From contig NZ_RZMX01000051.1 of the NCBI RefSeq assembly GCF_003992665.1, positions 15,794 through 79,793 of the forward strand: a stretch of 64,000 nucleotides of DNA, written 5' to 3'. The notes below the pieces were generated by a model, which was given only the letters and a program-made list of their open reading frames with translations, ran no database searches and was not told the DNA's origin. How positions within the stretch are numbered: the stretch's first letter is position 1; every line of letters begins with the position of its first letter. The stretch comes from Pelagibacterium montanilacus. Its GTDB lineage: Bacteria > Pseudomonadota > Alphaproteobacteria > Rhizobiales > Devosiaceae. The translations under genes were made by a program, and so were the position numbers. Shown here one piece after another: positions 16,860 through 25,138 of the stretch.

Positions 16860-18217
16860 GGGCGGGCCTCGGGCCGCACGAAGCGGCCGGTGCCCGGCGC
16901 GGCGAGCACTTGGGTGCCATCGAACACCTGCCGGCCGCGCAGCCAGGTGCCCGCGACGGTCCAGGGCAGCGCGATTCCGTTATAGGGGCTCCAGCCGACC
17001 ACATTGTGACCGCTGCGCGCCGCGTCATAGATCTGCGGGCGGTCCACAAGAACCGTGATATCGGCATCCTTTCCGACCTCGAGCGCGCCCTTGACGTGGT
17101 CGATACGGAAATGGCGGGCGGGATTGTCCGCCATCAGCCGGGCCGCCCAGGTCAGCGGCACGCCGCGCTCGAGAGCGCCCTTGACGAAGAGAGGGACCAT
17201 CACTTCGAGGCCCGGCACGCCCGAGGCATTGGCGAGCATGTCCGGATCGCTCTTGCGGTCTTCGGACCAGCTCACGTGATCGGTGGACACCAGCGTTACA
17301 TTGCCCGCCGCGACATGCTTCCAGAGCCGCTCCACCTCGGCCCGGGGCCGGATGGGCGGGTTGATCTTGGCCTTGCCCACGAGCCGGGCCACGTCGTTTT
17401 CCTCGTCGAGCGTCAGATAGTGAATGCAGCACTCGACGGTCGCCGAGAACCCCTCTTGGCGATAGCGATGGGCGATGTCATAGCCGCGCCCCAGCGAGCA
17501 GTGCACCACATGGGCATCGCAGCCGGTCTGGGCACCGATCTCGTAGATCTCGAGCATGGCCAGAACTTCGGTCAGCGGCGGGCGGCTCATGGCGTGGGCG
17601 CGGTAGTCCGTGATCCCTTGCGCGCGCACCCGCTCCATGGCGGCGTGGACATATTCGTCGTCTTCATTGTGCACGCCGGCTGTTAGCCCGAAAGGCGCGA
17701 TGGCGGCAAAGCACGCCTCGAGCAGATGCGGGGGAATGCGGGGGAACCGTCTGGCATCGGTGCCAAAGGTCGAGAACTTGAACGCGGCGACACCCGCCTG
17801 CACCATTTCGGGGATGCGGCGGGCGCCTTCATCGGGGTCGACGGTGCCATACAGGGCGAAATCGACCCGGGCCTGGCGCTCCCCATGGGCGACCTTGCGC
17901 GCGACCGCCTGAGCCGAGCAGACGAGATCGCCTTCGTCATAGGGCATGTCGACGATGGTGGTCGTGCCGCCCGCAGCGGCCGAACGGGTCGACCAGATGA
18001 AATCTTCCTGGTTCTTCTGGCTGAGCGAATGGGTCTGGGCGTCGATGGCGCCAGGCAGGATCATCGCTTTGCCGAGGTCATGGCGCTCGGTGGCCGCCGG
18101 ACCCTCGCCCTCACCCACGAGCGCCACCTTGCCCTCGCGCACCGCGAGGTGGCCGCGCCCGATGATGCGGTCGGGTAGGATGATGGTGCCGGTGAGGCTG
18201 AGATCGAAGTCCGACAT
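16856..18217 (-). CDS. Hydantoinase/dihydropyrimidinase-family amidohydrolase
   Basis: This 453-residue cyclic amidohydrolase resembles allantoinases and hydantoinases. Metal-site elements are a carboxylated-lysine candidate Lys147 (AAFKFSTFG), His183 (VHNED), His239 (HVVHC) and Asp313 (STDHVSW). The first metal motif, normally DxHxH, reads DAQTH (59-63), so one of the two usual histidines is glutamine. KINPPIR (284-290) is standard. In the pathway it would open hydantoin-5-propionate to N-carbamoyl-glutamate. It overlaps the carbamoylase start by four bases and follows the lyase by 58. The altered metal ligand may mean a one-metal or differently tuned site. Confidence 0.83.
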   Translation of the reverse strand: MSDFDLSLTGTIILPDRIIGRGHLAVREGKVALVGEGEGPAATERHDLGKAMILPGAIDAQTHSLSQKNQEDFIWSTRSAAAGGTTTIVDMPYDEGDLVCSAQAVARKVAHGERQARVDFALYGTVDPDEGARRIPEMVQAGVAAFKFSTFGTDARRFPRIPPHLLEACFAAIAPFGLTAGVHNEDDEYVHAAMERVRAQGITDYRAHAMSRPPLTEVLAMLEIYEIGAQTGCDAHVVHCSLGRGYDIAHRYRQEGFSATVECCIHYLTLDEENDVARLVGKAKINPPIRPRAEVERLWKHVAAGNVTLVSTDHVSWSEDRKSDPDMLANASGVPGLEVMVPLFVKGALERGVPLTWAARLMADNPARHFRIDHVKGALEVGKDADITVLVDRPQIYDAARSGHNVVGWSPYNGIALPWTVAGTWLRGRQVFDGTQVLAAPGTGRFVRPEARP

Positions 18218-18275
18218 GATCCTTCTCTTTCGGTTGGCTCAGGGCCTTGTCTGTCTTGACCGTGTTGTCCTGCGA

Positions 18276-19856
18276 TCAGGCGGCGTTGGGCTGGTCGCTC
18301 CCCGTCTGCGGGCCGAGCGCGAAATAGCCGTCGAGTTCCATGACGGCGGAATGGGAAATCAACTGGGCGATAAAGCCATCCGAAGCCAGCGCCGCTTCCA
18401 CGGCCTCGACCTCGGCCGAGAGCGGGCGATCCTCGCGATAGAATTCGGCGTGACGGCGCACCAGCCCATAGACCATGCCCGGCACATTGCCCGGCTGGTC
18501 CCCGGAGATGTCCATCGCCTGGGCCGCGAGCAGGCCTTCGAGCGCGGCCAGACGGCGCAGCGCGCCTACCTGGCGCTCGAAGCGCTCGACGACCAGCGGC
18601 AGGAACGCGGCCTCGTCCTCCAGGCCGTTGGCGACCACGAGCGACTGGGCGGAAATGGCATTCGAGAGCGAGAGGCAGCGCACGAACAGCTCGCCGGCGA
18701 GCTTTATGATCGGCCCGAAACCGGTTGCGATGGCGCCGGGCGGCACGAGGTTGACCGGCAGGTTGCGCCGCCCGCCATTGCCCAGAAGCACGCACCGGTT
18801 GAACGAGTTTCGCGCCACATGCGCCATGGCAAGCTGGGCGGTCTGGAGGAAGACGGTGACATCGAGCGGCAGCGAGCCCCCCGAGGTGAGCACCTGCCCG
18901 CCGGCGACGACCGGATTGTCGTCCGTCCGGCCCGTGGCGGCCAGCACAGTGCGCCCTGAGACCACGAGGCTTTCAAAGGCCGTGGCGAACACCTGGCTCA
19001 TCATGCGGATCGAGAGCGGGTCCTGCACATGGGTGCCTGTGGGCCAGTCCCAGCCCTTGGCATTGAAATACAGCCACGCCCCGATCCCGGCCTCACGCTC
19101 GGTCCCCACATGGGCGACCGCCTTCCAGGGATCACGGGACGCCCCCAGCGCGCCGGCGGTGGTCAGGCCCGTGGCCAGAAGCACCCTGACCGTGCCGGCC
19201 GCATTGCGGATGGCGCGCATGGCCGCGGCATAGCCCACGGCATTGGTCGAGACCGAAGCCAGGCTGTCGCGTGGCGCCAGCTTGAACGGCTCGAGCCCGG
19301 CGCGCGCCAGCGCCTCGAGCGCGGGCAACCGCTCTCCGCCGTGATAGGCCTCTCCGACTCCGGTCAGCACGGCCCCGATCTGGCCCATGAGCCCGATATC
19401 TGCGCAACCGATCGAGCCGGTGCGGCGCACGACGGGAATGACATCGGCGGCAAGCATTTTCTGATAGGTGGCCACGAGGTCAGGCGTACAGCCGACGCGG
19501 CCGGTCAGCGCCATGTTGACCCTGATGGCCAGCGCATTGCGGATGACCTCGAGCGGGAAGGCGCTGCCGGTGCCGAAATGATGGGCCCGGACCAGGCCGA
19601 TGGAGAATGCATCGAGTTCGGCCTCGGTCCAGGACACGTCCTTCATCGCGCCTACACCCGTGGTCGCGCCGTAAACCGGCTGGCCCGAGCGCAGGGCCTC
19701 TTCAATGACCGCACGCGCCTCGTGGACCCGTTCGAGCGCAGCCTCGTCGGCCACCACGGTCGCCTGGCGCGCGCCGATACGGACGAAATCGGCAAAGCTG
19801 AGCGGCTTGCCTTCCAGCCGGATCGTCATGGACGGCATGGTCTTGCGGGCGCTCAC
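18276..19856 (-). CDS. Aromatic amino acid lyase superfamily protein without MIO triad, probable ergothionase
   Basis: This 526-residue protein has the histidine/phenylalanine ammonia-lyase fold. It has the N-terminal YGATTGVGA (62-70; usual form YGxNTGFG), QDPLSIRMMSQV and a long helical C-terminus. The Ala-Ser-Gly triad that cyclises to the MIO cofactor is missing: the usual GSVGASGDL reads GSIGCADIG, with CAD at 151-153. The NFHG block is also absent. Ergothionase, which eliminates trimethylamine from ergothioneine, is known to work without MIO because trimethylamine is a good leaving group, so this loss supports that role. GTG at 19856 is chosen because AAAGGAGG lies 10 bases upstream. 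It is the first gene of the five-gene operon. Confidence 0.77.
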   Translation of the reverse strand: MSARKTMPSMTIRLEGKPLSFADFVRIGARQATVVADEAALERVHEARAVIEEALRSGQPVYGATTGVGAMKDVSWTEAELDAFSIGLVRAHHFGTGSAFPLEVIRNALAIRVNMALTGRVGCTPDLVATYQKMLAADVIPVVRRTGSIGCADIGLMGQIGAVLTGVGEAYHGGERLPALEALARAGLEPFKLAPRDSLASVSTNAVGYAAAMRAIRNAAGTVRVLLATGLTTAGALGASRDPWKAVAHVGTEREAGIGAWLYFNAKGWDWPTGTHVQDPLSIRMMSQVFATAFESLVVSGRTVLAATGRTDDNPVVAGGQVLTSGGSLPLDVTVFLQTAQLAMAHVARNSFNRCVLLGNGGRRNLPVNLVPPGAIATGFGPIIKLAGELFVRCLSLSNAISAQSLVVANGLEDEAAFLPLVVERFERQVGALRRLAALEGLLAAQAMDISGDQPGNVPGMVYGLVRRHAEFYREDRPLSAEVEAVEAALASDGFIAQLISHSAVMELDGYFALGPQTGSDQPNAA

Positions 19857-19989
19857 TTGATGCGATCCTCCTTTCGTCAATGACGCTATTGGAAATATCA
19901 GGGCCACGGGATATCCCAAAAGCTGAACAAGGCTATGTTCTGTTTATGGGCATGCACATCGAGCGCCCACCAAAAAGGCTATCGGCGCG
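19857..19989. promoter_or_regulatory. Divergent promoter region between the lyase operon and lysR, with LysR-type site
   Basis: This 133-base gap separates the lyase start from the LysR start. It contains the perfect palindrome GGGATATCCC at 19908-19917, inside a larger imperfect inverted repeat with arms TTGGAAATATC (19889-19899) and GATATCCCAA (19910-19919). Both arms have the dyad symmetry expected of a LysR recognition site. No convincing -35/-10 pair was seen. Operator assignment is inferred from position and symmetry. Confidence 0.45.
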
Positions 19990-21144
19990 ATGGATACATC
20001 CACACTGCTCCTCGTCGACGCTGTCCTTGCCGCGCGCAGCCTGCGATCCGCGGCGCGGCTGACCGGGCGTCCGGTCTCAAGCCTGTCGGCGGCCGTCCAC
20101 CGGTTCGAGGCGGCGGTCTCGACCACGCTTTGCCGGAGAGCGGGATCGGGCCTCGTGTTCACGCTCGAAGCGGACCGCCTTGCCCCTGCCCTTGCTCAAG
20201 CGGCACGCATGGTGCGTGACCTTTACGCAGACCCAGTCGACCCATTTGCGTCCACGGTGCGCCTGCAGGCGCTGGCGCGCTTCGTGGAAGTCGCCGAGCG
20301 CGGCAGCATCCGCAGTGCGGCGCGGGCGCTGATGCTGGGTCAACCCCAGCTCACCCGACAACTGGCCCATCTCGAGACCGCCCTGGGGCATCACCTGTTG
20401 ATCCGTGGTCCTGAGGGAACCACATTGACACCGGCGGGCGCAATGGTGCGCGAGACCTGCACGGGCCTCCTCAAGCGTTGGCGGAAGGTCTCCCGGACAT
20501 CGGACGTCCGGTTTCGCCGCACCCAGGCAACGGTGCGGCTGGGATCGATCATGCCGCTCGGCCATGAAAGCGAAATCGCTCGCCAGCTCGCGCGCCTGAC
20601 CGCGAGCTGGGTTGCCATCCACCCCAGCCAGCCGCTGTTCGTCAGCTCCACGACCGCGGAAGAACTGTTTCAAGGACTGAAAAGCGGGACGTTCGACGTG
20701 GCCCTCGTCGACACCGTGCACCTGCCGGACGATCTGGATGGCGCCCGCATCGCCATTTCGCCGCTGGCCGTCATCGGCGCCTCGGGACCCGACATCGCCG
20801 CGGCCCTGAGGACCAGCCCCATCGCCCTGCCCAGTCCGCGGAGCGGGCTGCGCCTGCGCATCGACAGATTGCTGGAGATGACCTTCGAGGAGCCCGAACG
20901 CGACCGGCTGAACCTGCTCGAGATCGATTCCATCCCGGTGATCCTCAACCTCGTGCTGCACTACGGCTTCGTTTCGGTCCTGCCCCTGGCCTCGATCACC
21001 GCGATCCGCCCGGAGCTGAGCCGTATTGCCCTGCCTCGGGATTTCGACATGCACTACTGGCTGTGCTGGTTGCGTGCGCCGGGACGCCCGACCGCTGGGG
21101 CCGCGGTGCTCGACGCCATGCAGCGGGCCGACTCGCCCCAGTGA
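19990..21144 (+). CDS. LysR-family regulator with two tandem DNA-binding domains
   Basis: This 384-residue protein is about 80 residues longer than a usual LysR regulator. Residues 4-75 look like a first LysR winged helix (SLRSAARLTGRPVSSLSAAV then HRFEAAV). Residues 88-150 are a second, better one (FVEVAERGSIRSAARALM, then QPQLTRQLAHLETALG and LTPAGAMV). A substrate-binding domain of about 210 residues follows. The gene is divergent from the lyase operon and probably controls it in response to a pathway substrate or intermediate. ATG at 19990 gives an intact first domain. The tandem arrangement is unusual for this family. Confidence 0.85.
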   Translation: MDTSTLLLVDAVLAARSLRSAARLTGRPVSSLSAAVHRFEAAVSTTLCRRAGSGLVFTLEADRLAPALAQAARMVRDLYADPVDPFASTVRLQALARFVEVAERGSIRSAARALMLGQPQLTRQLAHLETALGHHLLIRGPEGTTLTPAGAMVRETCTGLLKRWRKVSRTSDVRFRRTQATVRLGSIMPLGHESEIARQLARLTASWVAIHPSQPLFVSSTTAEELFQGLKSGTFDVALVDTVHLPDDLDGARIAISPLAVIGASGPDIAAALRTSPIALPSPRSGLRLRIDRLLEMTFEEPERDRLNLLEIDSIPVILNLVLHYGFVSVLPLASITAIRPELSRIALPRDFDMHYWLCWLRAPGRPTAGAAVLDAMQRADSPQ

Positions 21145-21156
21145 CTTGCCCTTGTA

Positions 21157-21552
21157 TCAGGGAGCCAGCGCGCCGGGCACCGCATCCTCGGGACGGGTCG
21201 TTGCCCAGGTCAGCAGTGCGTCAAGCGCCGGGCAGAGCGCCTGCCCCCAATCGGTGAGGCAATACTCCACCTTGGGCGGCACCTGATGGTGCACGATGCG
21301 GCGGACGACCCCGTCCTTTTCGAGCTGGCGCAATTGCTGGATCAGCATTTTCTGCGACACGGCGGGAATCTCCCGCTCGAGCTCGGAAAAGCGCAGCACT
21401 TTTCCGCCGAACAGGTGAAACAGGATCACCAGCTTCCAGCGGCCCTCGAGAATGCGCAGCACGTCTTCCACGCCGTCGGCCGCCGCATTGGGGGTCGCGA
21501 ACTGATCCTTACTCGAGGGTAAGTCCCTTACTTTTTTGTCTGTTCTTGTCAT
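21157..21552 (-). CDS. HxlR-family transcriptional regulator
   Basis: This 131-residue protein is one HxlR winged helix: LRILEGRWKLVILFHLFGG, RFSELEREIPAVSQKMLIQQL, then the wing KDGVVRRIVHHQVPPKVEY. The N-terminal redox cysteine found in many HxlR proteins is absent (GVEDVL at that place). It is divergent from the SnoaL-like gene by 68 bases, and a GTAAG-TCC-CTTAC dyad lies at 21519-21531 inside its first codons. It likely controls itself and the SnoaL-like neighbour. The ligand is unknown. Confidence 0.88.
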   Translation of the reverse strand: MTRTDKKVRDLPSSKDQFATPNAAADGVEDVLRILEGRWKLVILFHLFGGKVLRFSELEREIPAVSQKMLIQQLRQLEKDGVVRRIVHHQVPPKVEYCLTDWGQALCPALDALLTWATTRPEDAVPGALAP

Positions 21553-21620
21553 TGCTGCAGCGTAGCGCCATCTCTTTGCGGCAACAAGCGCCCACGCAAC
21601 GCAAGCAAACAGGCCAAATC

Positions 21621-21950
21621 ATGTCAGACACCTTGCCCACATCCATCGAGAACTACTTCGCCGGAAAGAACACCAAGGATTATGCGCTGGCCGTCTCCGG
21701 CTTCGCCCCTTCCGCGGTGGTCAAGGACGAAGGCGAGGACCATGTCGGGCCCGACGCCATCCGCGCCTGGATGGAGGATACCGCCGCGCGATACGATAAC
21801 CGCGCCGAGATCAAGAGTACATCGGGCCACGGGGACCATGTCGAAGTTTCGGCCGAGGTCACAGGCAGCTTCCCGGGGAGCCCGATCGTCCTGCGCTTTA
21901 CGTTCACCCTCGAAGACGACCAGATCACCCGCCTTTCGATCGCGCCCTGA
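21621..21950 (+). CDS. SnoaL-like (NTF2-fold) protein
   Basis: This 109-residue protein has the NTF2/SnoaL-like pattern: an N-terminal helix IENYFAGKNTKDYALAVSGF, the segment VGPDAIRAWM, then the strand VLRFTFTLEDDQITRLSIAP at the C-terminus. Members are small hydrolases, isomerases or ligand-binding proteins. The HxlR partner suggests response to a small electrophile or aromatic compound, but no reaction can be assigned. ATG at 21621 was chosen as the start of the conserved region. Confidence 0.75.
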   Translation: MSDTLPTSIENYFAGKNTKDYALAVSGFAPSAVVKDEGEDHVGPDAIRAWMEDTAARYDNRAEIKSTSGHGDHVEVSAEVTGSFPGSPIVLRFTFTLEDDQITRLSIAP

Positions 21951-22001
21951 CCCCACCCGGTCGCTGCGGCCTGCCTCGATCGGGCCGCCAGAAGAACATG
22001 A

Positions 22002-22032
22002 GGGCTGGCTGACGGGAACCGCCAGCCAGCCC
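22002..22032. terminator. Hairpin between convergent SnoaL-like and autotransporter genes
   Basis: GGGCTGGCTG (22002-22011) and CAGCCAGCCC (22023-22032) form a perfect 10-base stem with an 11-base loop, midway between two convergent genes. No long U-tract follows on either strand, so it may be a bidirectional terminator or a 3'-end stabiliser. Confidence 0.5.
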
Positions 22033-22083
22033 TTCATCCGATCCCATGGGGCAGGCAGGAGCCAATCCGCTGCACCCAGTCGA

Positions 22084-24714
22084 TCAGAAGCTGACCGAAA
22101 GCCCTGCCTTGACCGTGTGCGACCGGGCGCTTTCCCCGAACTCACCGGCATAGGAGGCATCGAGCGTGGCGCCTTCGGAGAGCTCGAGGGACACGCCGGC
22201 GCCCAGGACGAAGGCTGACTGGGGCACGGTGCCGTCGACGCTGAACGCATCGCTATCGGCAAATCCGTGGGTGGCGCCGCCCGACACGTGCAAGGCGTGA
22301 CGATAGCCCACCAGTGCCTCGAGACCACCGCCGACGCCATTGCCAAGATCGAGCGGCGTGGATGCATGTGCACCGATGGTGGCAAACGTTGCGTCAAGGA
22401 CATCACCCGAGCCGGTGAGCGCGGCGTCGCCGCCCGATTCGGTGTAGCTGCCCGAGGACAGGTGAGTGTGTTCGAGCCGCACGAACGGCTCGAGAACGGC
22501 ACCGGACAGCATGAAACGGTGGCCGATCTCGCCAAAGACATGGCCGCCATTGACCCCGTAATCGGCCTCGAGCGTCTGGGTATCGAGCCCCACGCGCACC
22601 TCACGGCTGGTTGTGACGCTGTGTCCCGTATAGCTGGCGCCGAGCCGGAACGTGAAATCATCCCACTCGGTGCCGCCATAAAGGCCGGCCTGGAATCCGT
22701 CGGACTGCGCGGTGGACGCCCTGTCGGGGATGTCGAGATGGGTCTTGCTGTAGCCAAGGAAGGCCCCGACCGTCCAACCGGCATCGAGCAGAGATTCAGC
22801 GCCGATCAGCAACTGGACGGTGTCGGCATCGGTCGCTGCCACCCCGTCGTCAGCATCGCTCGAGCGATCGGTTCCGCTGATGTGGCCCCAGACGCGCGGC
22901 CCGGCGACGGCACCGTAAGGCTCGCCGAGATCACCGGACATGGGTGCATAGGACATGATGACCGGCGCCGTCTCGGCGCCCGGCGCGTGGCGCAGCCGGT
23001 CCACCGCGACACCGGCGAGGGACGGGCCACCATGAGCGAGCGCGCCCAGGACCGAGGCATGAACCTCGCCCGAAAATCCGTCGAGCCCGGCGCGGACGGC
23101 TCCGAAGCCGTCGGAAACAAGGATGGAGTTCAGCACCTCATTGGTGTTGTCGTTTTCAACATCCGCGTCGCTGAGCGCATCAAGGGCCCGGGCGACGGCA
23201 AGCTGGTTTGCAGAGTCCGCGCCATCGGCGATGTGGAGATCCTTGCGGGTGATAGTGACGGTGCGGAGTTCATCGTCCCCGACAGTATCTGCATTGATTT
23301 CGGGCAGAGCGAAGAAAACATAGTTGCGATCGTAATCAACCGTATCGAAGTCACCGTCGATTTCGTCGCCCCTCAGGAAATCATAGGCGTGGCCGAACTC
23401 GACACCGTCGAGGATCGAGAATACCGCCGCGCCATTCAGGGTGATGGTTCCTGTGGCCGTGTACCGGTCATTTTCGGGATCGGGCTGACCGGTGAGTTCC
23501 GTCTCAAGCACATGGTTGGCCTGAAACGTCTTGTTGCCGTTGACATGGACTTCGCCGATGGAGTTGCCGGCCGATGTGGTCCCGTCCGATGTGAAGTCGC
23601 CTGTGATGGACCAGTTCCCGCCGAGGGTTGAGGTCGAGTCGACGTCAACATCGCCCTCGACCTCAATCGGGGCGTCCGGCGTGCCGCCCGAGGTCGAACT
23701 GCCTTCGTTCAGGGCGACACCGCCCCCGATGGACGTGTTTGCGCCGGGCTGAGACGAGAAGACGAAGCTGGTATTGCTGCCCGTCACGCTGCCGCCGATA
23801 TCGGCGCTCCCGCCGAACACCACTGCGCCCCCGGAATCGCCGCCGTCAGAGCTAACCGAGCCAGATATTTCGGCATCATCCCCGACAGTCACCGATCCAC
23901 CAGGGGTACTTCCCAGTTCGATGGCCACGTCACCTTCAACATCAGTGAATTCCTCCCCGGCTTGCATGAACAACCCGGCCATAAGTTCGGACCAGCGACT
24001 CGTGTAGGACGTCTCGCCGTTGTTGCGAGCATTGAGGAATATCTTGAGAAACTCGTCTACCTGCTCGCCTTCCGGCCAGTCTTCTTCGGACAGCTCCGGC
24101 AGCTCCCAGCGATAGACTGTCTCTCCGTTGAAGACGTATTCAACCGCCTGCTCGTCCTTGAGAAAGCGGGTATCCATGGTGTTCCAGCCATCGTAGTGGA
24201 CCAGATCCGCGGTATCGGGAAGTTCTATCCATTCCGAACCCAATGGCTGGGATGGATCCCATACTACCAGCCGCCCTGCGCCGCCTTGGCTCGTGAAATG
24301 CATGATGGGATATGAGTGAATGTCGCCATCCGACCCGAGTGCACTCCACATGCCCGTGTGGACGAAATCATCGTCGGTCCCGGTCGCCCATCCGGACTCC
24401 ACCCAAAGATCGCCGCGCAGGAAGGAATTGCCAACGCCGACATCAATGTCCTGCTGGTAGCCCTGCCAATTGTACCACGAGTCCAAGCTGGCGGGTGGGT
24501 TGATCAACAGAGCCAACACGTCTTCCCGGCCCTCAAACTCTTCCAGCAACTCAAACCCAGCCGGAAACGCCCGATCGCCCTCCCATGCGCTCGGATCGGG
24601 ATCTATATCGAATTGATTATACGGCGTTATCTGCCCCAAAGCAGGCAATGCGATCGCCACCACGAGCGCGGCGACCGCGCTCGTGGCCAGCAAGGTGTTC
24701 TTGTGCCCGGTCAT
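22084..24714 (-). CDS. Autotransporter (type Va secretion) outer-membrane protein
   Basis: This 876-residue protein has an N-terminal signal peptide (hydrophobic AAVALVVA-like run, cleavage near residue 28). Residues 30-260 are acidic, Trp/Tyr-rich and of unknown fold. Residues 260-440 are a serine/glycine/threonine-rich passenger of beta-helix type with repeating GGS-V and GGGVAL turns. The C-terminal 270 residues form an autotransporter barrel (SYTGHSVTTSREV, GEIGHRFML, ending AGLSVSF with the terminal Phe used by BamA). The passenger would be displayed on the cell surface; its function is unknown and no protease motif is seen. It stands alone between two intergenic regions. The N-terminal acidic domain is not a standard autotransporter passenger. 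Confidence 0.85.
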   Translation of the reverse strand: MTGHKNTLLATSAVAALVVAIALPALGQITPYNQFDIDPDPSAWEGDRAFPAGFELLEEFEGREDVLALLINPPASLDSWYNWQGYQQDIDVGVGNSFLRGDLWVESGWATGTDDDFVHTGMWSALGSDGDIHSYPIMHFTSQGGAGRLVVWDPSQPLGSEWIELPDTADLVHYDGWNTMDTRFLKDEQAVEYVFNGETVYRWELPELSEEDWPEGEQVDEFLKIFLNARNNGETSYTSRWSELMAGLFMQAGEEFTDVEGDVAIELGSTPGGSVTVGDDAEISGSVSSDGGDSGGAVVFGGSADIGGSVTGSNTSFVFSSQPGANTSIGGGVALNEGSSTSGGTPDAPIEVEGDVDVDSTSTLGGNWSITGDFTSDGTTSAGNSIGEVHVNGNKTFQANHVLETELTGQPDPENDRYTATGTITLNGAAVFSILDGVEFGHAYDFLRGDEIDGDFDTVDYDRNYVFFALPEINADTVGDDELRTVTITRKDLHIADGADSANQLAVARALDALSDADVENDNTNEVLNSILVSDGFGAVRAGLDGFSGEVHASVLGALAHGGPSLAGVAVDRLRHAPGAETAPVIMSYAPMSGDLGEPYGAVAGPRVWGHISGTDRSSDADDGVAATDADTVQLLIGAESLLDAGWTVGAFLGYSKTHLDIPDRASTAQSDGFQAGLYGGTEWDDFTFRLGASYTGHSVTTSREVRVGLDTQTLEADYGVNGGHVFGEIGHRFMLSGAVLEPFVRLEHTHLSSGSYTESGGDAALTGSGDVLDATFATIGAHASTPLDLGNGVGGGLEALVGYRHALHVSGGATHGFADSDAFSVDGTVPQSAFVLGAGVSLELSEGATLDASYAGEFGESARSHTVKAGLSVSF

Positions 24715-25138
24715 AGAAATTTCCTCAGCCCAGATGTCCCTGGCAACAGCACGGACGCCTTGAAATCCGCAGCCGGCAGCCTTTGGCCGAACTGAAATGT
24801 CCAGTCAAACGATGTTCGACTGACTACAATTTTACGGATACAAGAGAACGCGTCCCATCGCCCCCTATTTCCGGCACTATAGTTTCGAATTCTTCATGAG
24901 TCAAACTTGAATCCATAACAGCCCGGAACGGGATACTGGCGACCGGCAGTGCAATCCAAAGCCTCGATTGAGGACGCACGGCAATTGCGGCCCCATGAAC
25001 TCCAAGCCGCTGTTCGCACCTCACAATCCTGCACTAAACAACAAGGGGCCGCCGGGGTGGAGATCGTATCGCGCGATACGAAAACCTTAACTCTCATTGG
25101 GTAATTCTACCGATCCACGGACAAGGAATATCTCCAGG
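24715..25138. other. 424-base intergenic region, nothing recognised
   Basis: This stretch between the divergent autotransporter and chemoreceptor genes is less GC-rich than its surroundings. It should hold both promoters. I see no open frame with coding character, no RNA motif and no strong repeat in it. Confidence 0.6.

Noticed and set aside
12853-19856. Ordinary histidine utilisation (hut) operon
   Set aside because: The lyase lacks the MIO triad, the urocanase motif is altered, and hutI, hutG and hutF are replaced by hydantoinase, carbamoylase and DUF917 genes.
24715-25138. Short open frames in the autotransporter/chemoreceptor gap
   Set aside because: No ribosome-binding sites and no coding-like composition; treated as intergenic.
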